Source: Deltaproteobacteria bacterium (GTDB lineage: Bacteria; Myxococcota; Myxococcia; Myxococcales; 40CM-4-68-19). From it: 64,000 bases of DNA. Below are positions 1-8,888 of this stretch, piece by piece (within the stretch, counting starts at the first letter, position 1; every line of letters begins with the position of its first letter). Below the pieces are notes generated by a model, which was given only the letters and a program-made list of their open reading frames with translations, was not told the origin of the DNA and searched no databases. Location: contig VBKI01000053.1 of the NCBI GenBank assembly GCA_005879535.1, forward strand, positions 62,001-126,000, written 5' to 3'. The translations under genes and the position numbers were made by a program.

Positions 1-1749
1 ATCGAGCTGATTGGTGATCACGAAACTCTCGTCGACGTTCTTGTAGTGGTCCTCGGAGTTCCCCTCGACCAGCACCCGGATCCTGCCGGAGAAGTCGCGG
101 GCCTTGCGCGCAAACAGCGCCAGATCGATTCCGTTCGGCGCGTAGGCCGCTTCCTTCCTGAAGCGCTCGGCAAGCCAGCCCTGGCACCATCGCGAGATGG
201 TGATGTACTTGAGCCGGTCGAGCGAATTGTAGGTGGCGTTCGCGAGGATCCGGCGCGGATCCCCGAACGGGTAGAAATCGGTCTCGAAGTTCTGCACGAG
301 ATAATACCGGGATGCGAACCGCGAAGAGTGGTTCACCACGTCGACCGTCGACCACAGCGTCGCGACCGCGCGATCGAAGCGGGCGTGCACGCGCGTCTTC
401 CGCCACGGCATCACCGGGAGGCCGGAAACGTCGGTGGCCCGCTCCTTGTCGTCCATCGAGAACAGCGTGACGTCCGCTCCGTTTTTCCGCAGGATCGACG
501 CATGGCGGACGACGACGTTGACCCCACCGCTGACCTGGGTGGAGGGGAGGACGAACGCCACGCCGATCGGCAACTTGGAGCCAATGACCTTCGCAAACGA
601 CACGGCCGTGGAGGACGTCACCGAGCCGCTCAGAACGGACCGCCGGGCAGCGACGCCGATCCGTTCGCGCTCCTTTGGCGACTCGATGAGGCTCGCCACC
701 GCCCGGTACCAATCCTCGCCGGTGCGGCAGAGGAGCGCGTTCTCGCCGTTCGAGGTTCGCGCGGCCACCGCCCCTGTGTCGCTGGCCACCGTCGGCACTC
801 CGACCAGCGAAGCCTCGATCCACTTGTTCTCGGACTTTGCTTCGTTGAAGAGGCTCGCCTCCAGCGGAGCGAGGTTGATGTCCGTGCCCGCGATCAGCCT
901 CGGCAACCGCGTCCAGGGAACGAATCCCTCCGCCTCCACCCGTCCCGCAAAGGGCATCAATTCGGGGGGAAGGTCGAGGATCCCGACGATCTTCAGGCGT
1001 GCCTGGGGAAAGTCAGTCAGGATGCGCACCAGGGTGGGGAGGATCATCCTGACGTCGTCGTTGTGGGTAATGCTTCCGCTGAAATACCCGAGCACGACGC
1101 TGCCGTCGCCGCGCGGGCGGCGGCGCTGGAATGCCTCGTTCGACAGCGCGACCATCTTCTCCGAGGCGACGTTCCGATTGACGAACACCTCCGGAACGTA
1201 CCTGGCCAGCTCGGTCGCCAGCGGCTCGGTGGTGGTGATGGCGGCATCGCAAAGGCGAAGCGTGCGTCGCATCCGCTGGACGCCGTCCATGTAGAGGTCC
1301 TTTTCCGCAGCCGTCATCGTTCCCAGGTACTTGATGGTGCGCACGTACGTCTCGTCGATCACCAGGTCGTCGATGTCGAAGAAGACGGGCTTGTTGCAGG
1401 CCTTCGCCCGCGCGATGAACTCCTCGACGACGGGAGTATGGGGGCAGCGGAAGAACACGAACGCCCGGTAGTACCGGACGAGATCGAGATCGAGCGAGTT
1501 GTAGAAGACCGAGGCGGCGGAGAGACCGGCAAATTGCAATTGCTCGATCTGGTGGTCCACCCGGTACCGGGTCGGATGCGGCAGCGTGCATCCGTTGACG
1601 AAGAGGACGTCCCTGTATTCCCTGCGTCCGAAGAGCTTCCCGCGCCGCTCGGCAACGATCCGGCGCACGAACTGCTGCGTCTTTTCTGCGAACGCGACCG
1701 GCCCGTCGTGCACGAGCGTGTCGAGTCCCTTCCGCAGCAGGACGATCAT
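1..1749 (-). CDS. Two-module glycosyltransferase, partial (3' end beyond window)
   Basis: The minus-strand frame stays open from an ATG at 1749 to the window edge (583 codons). Module 1 is GT4/GT-B-like: an FFDIDD motif near residues 122-127, YFSGS near 222, and a donor-site stretch near 301-324 with two glutamates and VGVPTVASDTG. Module 2 begins near residue 388 with VLPSTQVSGGVNVV and continues with YYLVQNFE and YITISRW, a pattern like WsaF-type rhamnosyltransferases. It probably adds sugars to a surface polysaccharide in the cytoplasm. It is divergent from fcl-gmd, so a deoxyhexose donor is plausible. No strong Shine-Dalgarno is visible, but a good promoter lies 36 nt upstream of the start. 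The acceptor and linkage cannot be read from sequence. Confidence 0.85.
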   Translation of the reverse strand, partial: MIVLLRKGLDTLVHDGPVAFAEKTQQFVRRIVAERRGKLFGRREYRDVLFVNGCTLPHPTRYRVDHQIEQLQFAGLSAASVFYNSLDLDLVRYYRAFVFFRCPHTPVVEEFIARAKACNKPVFFDIDDLVIDETYVRTIKYLGTMTAAEKDLYMDGVQRMRRTLRLCDAAITTTEPLATELARYVPEVFVNRNVASEKMVALSNEAFQRRRPRGDGSVVLGYFSGSITHNDDVRMILPTLVRILTDFPQARLKIVGILDLPPELMPFAGRVEAEGFVPWTRLPRLIAGTDINLAPLEASLFNEAKSENKWIEASLVGVPTVASDTGAVAARTSNGENALLCRTGEDWYRAVASLIESPKERERIGVAARRSVLSGSVTSSTAVSFAKVIGSKLPIGVAFVLPSTQVSGGVNVVVRHASILRKNGADVTLFSMDDKERATDVSGLPVMPWRKTRVHARFDRAVATLWSTVDVVNHSSRFASRYYLVQNFETDFYPFGDPRRILANATYNSLDRLKYITISRWCQGWLAERFRKEAAYAPNGIDLALFARKARDFSGRIRVLVEGNSEDHYKNVDESFVITNQLD

Positions 1750-1784
1750 TCGCTCGTTGCGCTCGGCGGGGACATGCGCGGCTG

Positions 1785-1814
1785 CTGATAAGGCACGCCT
1801 TCGTCGACTGTCAA
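1785..1814 (-). promoter_or_regulatory. Sigma70-type promoter for the glycosyltransferase
   Basis: On the minus strand there is a perfect -35 TTGACA (1814-1809), an 18-nt spacer and a TATCAG -10 (1790-1785). This would start transcription near 1778 and leave a leader of about 29 nt before the ATG at 1749. Confidence 0.6.
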
Positions 1815-1848
1815 GGGCGAAACGCTCGTGGCACGAGGCGGCCTTCCC

Positions 1849-2802
1849 ATGTATGAAGCCGCGGTGACGTACTGGAAGAACAAGCGCGTGGTGGTGACCG
1901 GCGGGGCGGGATTCCTCGGATCCTTCGTCACCGAAGCGCTCCGTGGCGAAGGGGCCGACCCGTTCGTACCCAGGAGCGCGGCCTTCGACCTCCGGGACGC
2001 GGGCAACGTGCGTCGGCTGTACCGGGAGACCCAGCCCGATCATGTCCTGCACCTCGCCGCCAGGGTGGGCGGCATCGGTGCAAATCGGACGAATCCGGGC
2101 ACGTTCTTCTACGACAATCTGATGATGGGAGTGAATGTCCTGCACGAGGCGCACGTCTGCGGCGTGCCGCGCGTGCTGGTGGTGGGCACCATCTGCGCGT
2201 ATCCGAAGCACTGCCCCGTGCCCTTCCGCGAGGATGACCTGTGGAACGGCTATCCGGAGGAAACCAACGCGCCTTACGGGATCGCCAAGAAGTCGCTGAC
2301 GGTCATGTCCGATGCGTACCGGCGCCAGTTCGGGCTACGATCCACCGTGGTGTACCCGGTGAATCTGTATGGACCGCGCGACAACTTCGATCTGGAGACC
2401 TCACACGTCATCCCGGCGATGATCCGGAAGTTCCTGGCAGCGAAAGAGAGCGGCACGAGCGAAGTCGTCCTCTGGGGCGACGGCTCTCCCACCCGCGAAT
2501 TCCTTTACGTCGAAGATTGCGCGCAAGCCCTGCTGCTCGCGGCCGAGCGATACGACTCCAGCGATCCGGTGAACATCGGCTCGGGCGTGGAGATCTCGAT
2601 CCGCGAGCTCGCCTCGCTGGTGGCCGCGGCGGCTGGCTACGCCGGGCGGATCGTCTGGGACGCGTCACGGCCGAATGGGCAGCTCCGCCGGCGGCTCGAC
2701 GTGTCGCGTGCCCGCGAGCGTTTCGGCTTCACCGCTACGACACCTTTGTCCGAAGGCATCGGTCGCACGATCGAATGGTACCGGAAGGAACGGATGCGAT
2801 GA
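1849..2802 (+). CDS. fcl: GDP-L-fucose synthase
   Basis: Epimerase/reductase of the extended SDR family that converts GDP-4-keto-6-deoxymannose to GDP-L-fucose using NADPH. The 317-residue product has the nucleotide fold TGGAGFLG at residues 17-24, a TICAYPK segment with Thr114 and Cys116 at the family's active-site positions, and the catalytic YGIAK pair Tyr143/Lys147. NLYGPRDNF and the C-terminal [10 protein letters not shown] are also family-typical. The ATG at 1849 was chosen over an in-frame GTG at 1828 because GAGG lies about 10 nt upstream and the length fits. It overlaps gmd by 4 nt (ATGA). Together the two genes make GDP-L-fucose from GDP-mannose. Confidence 0.93.
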   Translation: MYEAAVTYWKNKRVVVTGGAGFLGSFVTEALRGEGADPFVPRSAAFDLRDAGNVRRLYRETQPDHVLHLAARVGGIGANRTNPGTFFYDNLMMGVNVLHEAHVCGVPRVLVVGTICAYPKHCPVPFREDDLWNGYPEETNAPYGIAKKSLTVMSDAYRRQFGLRSTVVYPVNLYGPRDNFDLETSHVIPAMIRKFLAAKESGTSEVVLWGDGSPTREFLYVEDCAQALLLAAERYDSSDPVNIGSGVEISIRELASLVAAAAGYAGRIVWDASRPNGQLRRRLDVSRARERFGFTATTPLSEGIGRTIEWYRKERMR

Positions 2803-3797
2803 AGAAGGCGCTGATCACCGGCATCACCGGGCAGGACGGCAGCTATCTCGCCGAGCTGCTGCTCGGCAAGGGCCATGAAGTCCACGGCATCATTCGCAGG
2901 TCCAGCTCGTTCAACACCGAGCGGATCGAGCATCTCTATCGCGACCCGCACGAGAGCGACGCAAGAGTGCGGCTCCACTACGGCGATCTGAACGACTCTT
3001 CGTCTCTGCAGGCGATCCTGCGCAGCGTCCAGCCCGACGAAGTGTACAACCTCGCTGCGCAGAGCCACGTCCGCGTCAGCTTCGACATCCCCGAGTATAC
3101 GTCGGAGATCACCGGGCTCGGGTCCATCCGGCTGCTCGAAGCGATCCGGCAAGTCGGGATCATGCCGCGTTTCTACCAGGCATCGTCTTCCGAGTTGTAT
3201 GGCGCTGCGGTCGAGACGCCCCAGCGCGAGACGACGCCGTTCAATCCCTGCAGCCCGTACGGGTGCGCGAAAGCGTATTCCTTCTACATCACGAAGAACT
3301 ACCGCGAAGCGTATGGCATGCACGCGTCCAACGGGATCCTTTTCAATCACGAGAGTCCGAGGCGCGGGGAGACCTTCGTCACGCGCAAGATCACCCGCGC
3401 CGCGACGCGCATCCGGGTCGGCCTGCAGGACAAGCTCTACCTCGGAAACCTGGAGGCAAAGCGCGACTGGGGATTCGCGGGCGATTTCGTGGAGGCGATG
3501 TGGCTGATGCTGCAAGTCGACCGCGCCGACGATTACGTGATCGCGACCGGCGAGATGCATTCCGTGCGCGAGTTCCTCGATCTCGTCTTCTCCATGCTCG
3601 ACCTCGACTGGCATCGCTACGTCGAGATCGACCCGCGCTACTTTCGTCCGCGGGAGGTCGACATGTTGCTTGGCGACGCGAGCAAGGCGCGCAAGGTCCT
3701 GAACTGGCGGCCGCGCGTGAATTTTCTCCAGCTCGCCAGGATGATGGTGGACAGTGATCTCGCGCTCGCGGAAGGGGAAAAGCGGGCCCGTGGTTGA
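2799..3797 (+). CDS. gmd: GDP-mannose 4,6-dehydratase
   Basis: First committed step to GDP-L-fucose and other GDP-6-deoxyhexoses. The 332-residue product starts with the NADP-binding [10 protein letters not shown] at residues 7-16. The active site has Ser130-Ser131-Glu132 and YGCAK (Tyr154/Lys158). The hallmark [18 protein letters not shown] and the C-terminal [12 protein letters not shown] are intact. The ATG overlaps the fcl stop (ATGA), with GGAAGGA about 10 nt upstream, so the pair is translationally coupled. The order fcl then gmd is the reverse of the pathway order, which is common. An open frame extends further upstream but is only the shadow of fcl. Confidence 0.95.
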   Translation: MKKALITGITGQDGSYLAELLLGKGHEVHGIIRRSSSFNTERIEHLYRDPHESDARVRLHYGDLNDSSSLQAILRSVQPDEVYNLAAQSHVRVSFDIPEYTSEITGLGSIRLLEAIRQVGIMPRFYQASSSELYGAAVETPQRETTPFNPCSPYGCAKAYSFYITKNYREAYGMHASNGILFNHESPRRGETFVTRKITRAATRIRVGLQDKLYLGNLEAKRDWGFAGDFVEAMWLMLQVDRADDYVIATGEMHSVREFLDLVFSMLDLDWHRYVEIDPRYFRPREVDMLLGDASKARKVLNWRPRVNFLQLARMMVDSDLALAEGEKRARG

Positions 3798-3828
3798 CCG
3801 GCAACGATGACCCCCCGCTGACGGCGAA

Positions 3829-4824
3829 TCACGGCACCAGCACCACTTTCCCGAAATTCTTCCTCGCCTGCAGCCGTTCGTGGGCGCGGCGCGCTTCGGC
3901 GAAGGGCACTTCCTGGTCGACGATGGCCTTGAACTCCCCGGCCGAAAAGCCCTTCAGGACCTCCCGCATCTCCCTCGCGAGCAGCTCCGTCTCGCCCCAG
4001 AGCTGCCCCATGTTCACGCCGAAGATGCCTTTGTTGTCCGGCAGAAGCTGCAGCGGGTGGAACCAGCGCATCTTCAGCACCGTCCCGAGCGCGGCGAAGA
4101 GGTTCCGCCTCTCTCCGGAAACAGTGGCGCTCGCGCCGTACATCATCAGCCTTCCCACCGGCGCGAGGCAGCGGAAGCTCTTGCGAAACGTACCCACCGG
4201 ATCGAGCGCGATGTCGACGCCGCGGCCGCCGGTGATGCGCTTCACCTCCTGCTCGAAGTCGAGCTTCCGGTAGTCGATCGCGTGCGAGAGCCCGAGCTCG
4301 CGGAGCCGCTCGTGCTTTCCCGACGATGCGGTTCCGATGGAGGTCGCGCCGAACTTCCTGCAGATCTGCACCGCGGCAGTCCCGACACCGCCCGCCGCTG
4401 CGTGAATGAGCACCACGTGGCCGCGCCGCAGATTGCCGAGCTCCACCAGCATGTGCCAGGCGGTCAGCCAGACCACCGGAATCGACGCCGCCTCCGCGAA
4501 GCTCAAACCGGAAGGCATCGGTATGACCGCGCCCGCCGGCACGCAGACCATCTCGCTTTGCCCGCCGAACCTCGTCAGCGCGATCACCTTCTCGCCTGCG
4601 CGGTCGATCGGCAGATCGATCTCTCCCGAAACCTCGTACCCGAGCACACCTGGCAAGGGCGGCGCGTCGGGGTACATGCCGACGCGCGCCATCACGTCGG
4701 CGAAGTTCACACCCGCCGCGCGCACGCGGATGCGAACTTGTCCGGGCGCCGGCTTCAGGTCCGGCGCCTCCCGCACCTCCAGGACCTCCGGCCCGCCCCG
4801 CCGCGTGATGACGACCTGTCGCAT
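3829..4824 (-). CDS. Zinc-independent quinone oxidoreductase-like (MDR family) protein
   Basis: Medium-chain dehydrogenase/reductase, 331 residues, likely NADPH-dependent. It has an N-terminal GroES-like domain (GYEVSGE, ALTRFGG) and a Rossmann domain with AAAGGVGTAAVQ. The structural-zinc cysteine cluster of alcohol dehydrogenases is absent, which places it with the quinone reductase (QOR) branch. The ATG at 4824 has an excellent AAGGGAGG Shine-Dalgarno. The loop after GYEVSGE is about five residues shorter than usual and lacks the common VGxGV turn. It is divergent from the protease lipoprotein and convergent with gmd. The substrate is unknown; reduction of quinones or enones is the family's usual activity. 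Confidence 0.85.
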   Translation of the reverse strand: MRQVVITRRGGPEVLEVREAPDLKPAPGQVRIRVRAAGVNFADVMARVGMYPDAPPLPGVLGYEVSGEIDLPIDRAGEKVIALTRFGGQSEMVCVPAGAVIPMPSGLSFAEAASIPVVWLTAWHMLVELGNLRRGHVVLIHAAAGGVGTAAVQICRKFGATSIGTASSGKHERLRELGLSHAIDYRKLDFEQEVKRITGGRGVDIALDPVGTFRKSFRCLAPVGRLMMYGASATVSGERRNLFAALGTVLKMRWFHPLQLLPDNKGIFGVNMGQLWGETELLAREMREVLKGFSAGEFKAIVDQEVPFAEARRAHERLQARKNFGKVVLVP

Positions 4825-4870
4825 CCGGCCTCCCTTGCGCGAAACCGCCCACCGCTGCGACCATGCGGGC

Positions 4871-5722
4871 GTGCGACCCCTGCGCATCCTCGCCATCGCC
4901 GGCCCCGCGGTCCTGCTCGCCTGCGCGACGCCGGGCAGACGTAGCACGGCTCCCGAGAGTCCGCTCGCGGCCCGCGTCGAGGGTCCGGGCCTGCTCTTCG
5001 AGGTGCTCTACAGCGGCGTGGATGCCCGCGAAGTGCCGCGCATCGAGCAGGGCCTCCTCACCGCCGGCGCCCGCGTCGCCCGCTGGGGCAGCTTCCGCGA
5101 AGGCGTCTACGTCCACCTGCTGCCCGATCATGCCTCGCTGGAGGACGCCGTCGATCGGCACGGTTATCCCTGGCTGCGCGCCTGGGCATTCGGAGACCAG
5201 GTGCTGCTCCAGTCCCCGCGCAGCTGGAATGGCGAGGCGCAGGACGACGACGTCGTCGAGTTGCTCACGCACGAGCTGACTCACGCCCTGATGTACCAGC
5301 TGATGCAGCCGGCAACCTCTCCGCCTTGGGCGACGGAAGAGCCACCGCTCTGGTTCCGCGAAGGAATGGCCTCGGTCACGGCCGACCAGGGCCGCCGGCG
5401 CCTTTCCGCCGAGGAGCTGGCAGCATGGGTGGCAAATCACCCGGGTATCGATCTGCTGCGTCCGGATGCGGAGCTCTACCGGGCGCAGAAGGACGCGGTA
5501 TACGGCGCCGCGCACCGCGCCTTCGACCTGCTCGTGCGCCTCGCCGGGGAGGATTCGGTCCGCCAGGTGCTCCAGCGCGTCAGCGGCGGAGCAGGCTTTT
5601 CCGACGCTTTCCGCACCGTCACCGGGTACGCGCTCGACGACTTCGAGCACGAAGCGCTGCGGAGCGGATTCGATCCCAGGGTCATCCGGTTCACGACCGC
5701 GACCGGAGCAGGCGGACCCTAA
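4871..5722 (+). CDS. Lipoprotein zinc metalloprotease (gluzincin-like)
   Basis: 283-residue predicted lipoprotein. A GTG start is followed by a hydrophobic signal ending in LLAC with the acyl-acceptor Cys18. The catalytic signature is HELTH (His134, Glu135, His138), followed about 26 residues later by WFREGMAS. Glu164 there is a plausible third zinc ligand, as in gluzincins of the peptidase MA type. It would act on periplasmic or surface proteins. No strong ribosome site is visible. An upstream in-frame extension covers the divergent gene, so the lipoprotein start is preferred. Its stop overlaps the converging TldD-like gene by 4 nt. The substrate is unknown. Confidence 0.75.
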   Translation: MRPLRILAIAGPAVLLACATPGRRSTAPESPLAARVEGPGLLFEVLYSGVDAREVPRIEQGLLTAGARVARWGSFREGVYVHLLPDHASLEDAVDRHGYPWLRAWAFGDQVLLQSPRSWNGEAQDDDVVELLTHELTHALMYQLMQPATSPPWATEEPPLWFREGMASVTADQGRRRLSAEELAAWVANHPGIDLLRPDAELYRAQKDAVYGAAHRAFDLLVRLAGEDSVRQVLQRVSGGAGFSDAFRTVTGYALDDFEHEALRSGFDPRVIRFTTATGAGGP

Positions 5723-7419
5723 CGCGTCGCCGAGACTGGCGGCCGCGCCCAGGGCGACGGAAGCACCGGCGGACGTCCCGTGTCCTTGCGCGTCCGCTGC
5801 AGCTCGATCTCGCTCACCAGGATGGTCGGAGCCACCGTGCTCACCGCGACGTAACCGCTCTCCGCCCCGCAGTACCCGTTGAACACGCGCTGCTCGTCGC
5901 CCGTCGCAATGATCTTGTTGATCGATAGCAGCGGCGTTCCGACGATCTCCACGCCGCGCACCAGCGTCTCCGCGCCCGTGTTCGCGTCCACCTTGTAGAC
6001 GAGCCGCGGCTGCCCCTTGAAGGCCTGGTACGCGTAGCCGCTGGTGTCGGTGTTTCCTCCCGTGACGTCGCGGATGATCAGCCCGAACGGCTTCTCCTGC
6101 CTCTTTGCCTCGGCGATCAGCGCTTCCTTCAGTTTCGGCCACGGCATCGCCTTCGACGACTCGACGATCAGATTCGACATCCGCGCCACGGGATCGCGCC
6201 CCGGCGCCGAGCGCCCGTGGCCGTTCGACTGCGGCGGCACGCCCTGGACCGGTGCCCGCGACATCAGGAACGTCCTCAGCACGCCCTTCTCGACGAGGAC
6301 GGTCTTCTGGCCGGGAACGCCCTGGTCGTCGAAGCGGTAATACCCGTTGAGCGAAACCGGACCCGCTGCCCGCTGCGTCGGATCGTCGATGACGCTGATG
6401 AAGAACGGCAGGATCGGCTTGTCCACCTGGCCCTTGAAGGTGCGTCCATCCTTGTCGTCGTTCTGGCGCTCGCCCTCGAGCCGGTGCCCGACCGCCTCGT
6501 GGAAGAGCACTCCCGCCGCCTCAGGCTCGAGCAGTGCCGGACCTGTGTACGGGTCGAGCACCGGCGCCTTCCGCAAGGCCAGGAGCTCGTCCACCATCAC
6601 GTCGATTCGCTTCGAAAGGTCCGCCCCGCGGGGAAGCTCGATCTCGCTCGCCCCGTAGAAGTCGCGGCTGTCCTCGAGCAGCATCCCGTCGGGAGCGCGC
6701 GCCCAGGCCTGGACGTGCAGCGCGTAGATCACCCTTTCCGTCACCAGCCGCGCGCCTTCGGTGCTGGCGAACTCGCGCTCCTCGTGATCCACCGACACGC
6801 GCACGTGCGAGTCGAACAGCTCGGGGTGCGCTCCGAGCCGCTGGGTCTGCTCGCGGAGCTCCCGGTTCCAGCGGGCGCGATCGAACGAGAACGTCGCCGG
6901 CGGATCGACCGACACCTGCGGCTGTTCACGGGAGAAGCTGGGCGGCGTCTCCGGATCGTCGGGCCGGTACACCTGCTTGCCCTTCTTCTTCAGGAACGCC
7001 GAGAGCGCCTTCTTGTACGTCTCGTCCGTCAAGAGCCAGAGCGAGTTGCGCAGCGCGGCGGGATCGTCGTCGAGAGGAGCTTCTCGCCCTGCCGAGTATC
7101 CGGACTCCGCCCCTTCGAACTCGAACATCTCGGGCGTGCCGGTGTTGTCGAACTGGTAGCTCCCGACGCGCACGTCGACCTGCAGCCGCCTGTCGCGCCG
7201 CCGGCGGTCGACGAAGACCGCTCCGTACTTGGCGCCGATCTCCTGCGTCTCGATGCCGCGGACTGCGTAGCTGAGGAAGTAGGGAGCATCGTGTCCGCGA
7301 AGCTGCAGGCTCTTGTGCGCCCGCTGGAGCTCCTCCGCCATCGCGGCGAGCTGACGCTGCCGTGGGTCTTTCGGATCCGGATTGAAGGCAACGGCAGCAA
7401 CCAGCAGCAGGTACAGCAT
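5719..7419 (-). CDS. TldD/PmbA-family metalloprotease with N-terminal signal-like segment
   Basis: 566-residue member of the TldD/PmbA family. The signature HEAVGHRLEGE (His307, Glu308, His312) matches the TldD catalytic half, which carries the metal site. Downstream are GGNTDTSGYAYQAFKG and a Cys-containing NGYCGAESG motif. Classical TldD is cytoplasmic and works with inactive PmbA. Here the protein starts MLYLLLVAAVAF, resembling a signal peptide or anchor, and no pmbA partner is adjacent, so an exported form is possible. The intrinsic terminator at 7456-7493 separates it from the exopolysaccharide operon, so it is probably a separate transcript. It ends 4 nt into the converging lipoprotein gene. 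Confidence 0.85.
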   Translation of the reverse strand: MLYLLLVAAVAFNPDPKDPRQRQLAAMAEELQRAHKSLQLRGHDAPYFLSYAVRGIETQEIGAKYGAVFVDRRRRDRRLQVDVRVGSYQFDNTGTPEMFEFEGAESGYSAGREAPLDDDPAALRNSLWLLTDETYKKALSAFLKKKGKQVYRPDDPETPPSFSREQPQVSVDPPATFSFDRARWNRELREQTQRLGAHPELFDSHVRVSVDHEEREFASTEGARLVTERVIYALHVQAWARAPDGMLLEDSRDFYGASEIELPRGADLSKRIDVMVDELLALRKAPVLDPYTGPALLEPEAAGVLFHEAVGHRLEGERQNDDKDGRTFKGQVDKPILPFFISVIDDPTQRAAGPVSLNGYYRFDDQGVPGQKTVLVEKGVLRTFLMSRAPVQGVPPQSNGHGRSAPGRDPVARMSNLIVESSKAMPWPKLKEALIAEAKRQEKPFGLIIRDVTGGNTDTSGYAYQAFKGQPRLVYKVDANTGAETLVRGVEIVGTPLLSINKIIATGDEQRVFNGYCGAESGYVAVSTVAPTILVSEIELQRTRKDTGRPPVLPSPWARPPVSATR

Positions 7420-7455
7420 GCTGCGTTTGTAACCCGGTCTGGAGGGTGACGGCAG

Positions 7456-7493
7456 AAAAAAAGGCGCGGGCCCGCCCGGAATCGGGCCGCGCC
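7456..7493 (-). terminator. Intrinsic terminator closing the exopolysaccharide operon
   Basis: On the minus strand the arms GGCGCGG and CCGCGCC (7493-7487 and 7469-7463) enclose a smaller CCCG/CGGG hairpin and are followed at once by seven T (7462-7456). It lies 24 nt beyond the UDP-sugar dehydrogenase stop and reads in the operon's direction. Confidence 0.88.
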
Positions 7494-7516
7494 ACGCCCT
7501 TCAAGTGAAAGGGCGT
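7494..7516 (-). repeat. 8-bp perfect inverted repeat before the terminator
   Basis: ACGCCCTT (7494-7501) and AAGGGCGT (7509-7516) pair across a 7-nt loop. The hairpin starts directly after the TAG of the UDP-sugar dehydrogenase and stacks onto the terminator. It may protect the 3' end or assist termination. Confidence 0.7.
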
Positions 7517-8854
7517 CTACGCCGTTCGCACCTTGTCCTTGCCGAAGGTGACGTTCTTCGTCGCGTTCCGCGTGTCGATCACCAGGGTGGCGTCGCGCAC
7601 GAGCTGCTCGTAGTCGATGCACTCGTGGTCCGTGGCGATCACCACCACGTCCGCATCCTTCGCCGTCTCCAGCGGAACGCTCTCCATCTCCAGCATGTAC
7701 TTGGGCTGGTGCCGCATCTCCTTCATCTTCGGGCAGTACGGATCGTGGTAGCTGACGTGCGCGCCCTTCTCGCGGAACAGCTCGATCAAGCGGATGCTGG
7801 GACTCTCGCGCAGATCGTCGATGTTCTTCTTGTAGGCGAGGCCGAGGATCAGCACGCGGGCGCCCTTGAGCGCCTTGCCCTGCTCGTTGAGGGCGTCCAT
7901 CGTCCGGTCCACTACGTGGTGCGGCATCTGCCAGTTGATCTCGCCGGCCAGCTCGATGAACCGGGTGTTGAACTCGAACTCGCGCGCCTTCCAGGTCAGG
8001 TAGTACGGATCGATCGGGATGCAGTGCCCGCCGAGGCCCGGGCCCGGGTAGAAGGGCATGAACCCGAACGGCTTGGTCTTCGCCGCCTCGATCACTTCCC
8101 AGAGGTCGATGTTCATCCGCTCGCAGAGGAGCTTCATCTCGTTGACGAGCGCGATGTTCACGCAGCGGAAGATGTTCTCGAGCAGCTTGGTCAGCTCGGC
8201 CTCGCGCGTGCCCTTCACCGGGACCACCCTGGTGATCGCGCTCGCGTACAGCGCGCAGGCCACCTCGGTGCACTGCGTCGTGTGCCCGCCCACCACCTTG
8301 GGAATGGTCGCGGTATTGAAATGCGGGTTGCCCGGATCCTCGCGCTCCGGCGAGAACGCGAGGAAGAAGTCGATGCCGGCGCGGAGCCCGGAGAGCTTCT
8401 CGACGATGGGCTTCACCACCTCTTCGGTGGTCCCTGGATACGTCGAGCTCTCCAGGACGACGAGTTGGCCGGAATGCACGTAAGGTCCGATGGCCCGCGC
8501 GGTGTTCTCGATGTACGTCATGTCCGGCTCGCGGTTCGCGTTGAGCGGCGTGGGCACGCACAGGATCAGCGCGTCGGCCTTCGCCGCCCGGCGGAAGTCC
8601 ATCGTCACGGTGAACGGCTTCTCCGACCTCGTTGCCCTGGCGATGCGCTCGGCGGCGATGTGCTTGATGTAGCTTTCGCCCTTCTCGATGGCCTCGATCT
8701 TCCGCTTGTCGATGTCGAACCCGATGACCGGGAAGCCCTTCTCACCGAACGTGAGCGCGAGCGGCAGTCCCACGTACCCCAATCCGCAGATGCCGACCAC
8801 CGCGTCCTTCGCGAGGATGCGATCGAGCAGCGTCGGCTCTTTGACCTGGAGCAT
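7517..8854 (-). CDS. UDP-sugar 6-dehydrogenase (UDP-HexNAc dehydrogenase type)
   Basis: 445-residue member of the UDP-glucose/UDP-N-acetylhexosamine dehydrogenase family, which oxidises C6 of a UDP-sugar to a uronate with two NAD+. It has the Rossmann motif GICGLGYVGLPLA, SSTYPGTTEEV, and the catalytic Cys278 in GLGGHCIPIDPYYL. PYYLTW and the C-terminal LGLAYKKNIDDLRESPS favour the WbpA/WecC (UDP-GlcNAc or UDP-ManNAc) branch over UDP-glucose. The start at 8854 has GGGGAGGGG ahead of it. It is the last gene of the operon and would supply a uronic acid donor for the polymer. Substrate assignment is by motif similarity only. Confidence 0.88.
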   Translation of the reverse strand: MLQVKEPTLLDRILAKDAVVGICGLGYVGLPLALTFGEKGFPVIGFDIDKRKIEAIEKGESYIKHIAAERIARATRSEKPFTVTMDFRRAAKADALILCVPTPLNANREPDMTYIENTARAIGPYVHSGQLVVLESSTYPGTTEEVVKPIVEKLSGLRAGIDFFLAFSPEREDPGNPHFNTATIPKVVGGHTTQCTEVACALYASAITRVVPVKGTREAELTKLLENIFRCVNIALVNEMKLLCERMNIDLWEVIEAAKTKPFGFMPFYPGPGLGGHCIPIDPYYLTWKAREFEFNTRFIELAGEINWQMPHHVVDRTMDALNEQGKALKGARVLILGLAYKKNIDDLRESPSIRLIELFREKGAHVSYHDPYCPKMKEMRHQPKYMLEMESVPLETAKDADVVVIATDHECIDYEQLVRDATLVIDTRNATKNVTFGKDKVRTA

Positions 8855-8888
8855 TTCCCCTCCCCGAGGCGGGCAAGCTAGCCATCGC

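Noticed and set aside
46-1788. Long plus-strand open frame of 580 codons
   Set aside because: It is antisense to the glycosyltransferase on the minus strand, whose motifs are clear. The frame's product is Arg/Asp/Gly-rich with no domain, a usual shadow in GC-rich DNA.
2241-2798. N-terminal extension of gmd
   Set aside because: The 186 extra codons shadow fcl. The family's start and an ATGA overlap with a ribosome site fix the start at 2799.
3638-6142. 834-codon minus-strand open frame
   Set aside because: Arg/Gly/Ala-rich product that crosses gmd, the quinone reductase and the protease lipoprotein, each of which has conserved motifs in another frame.
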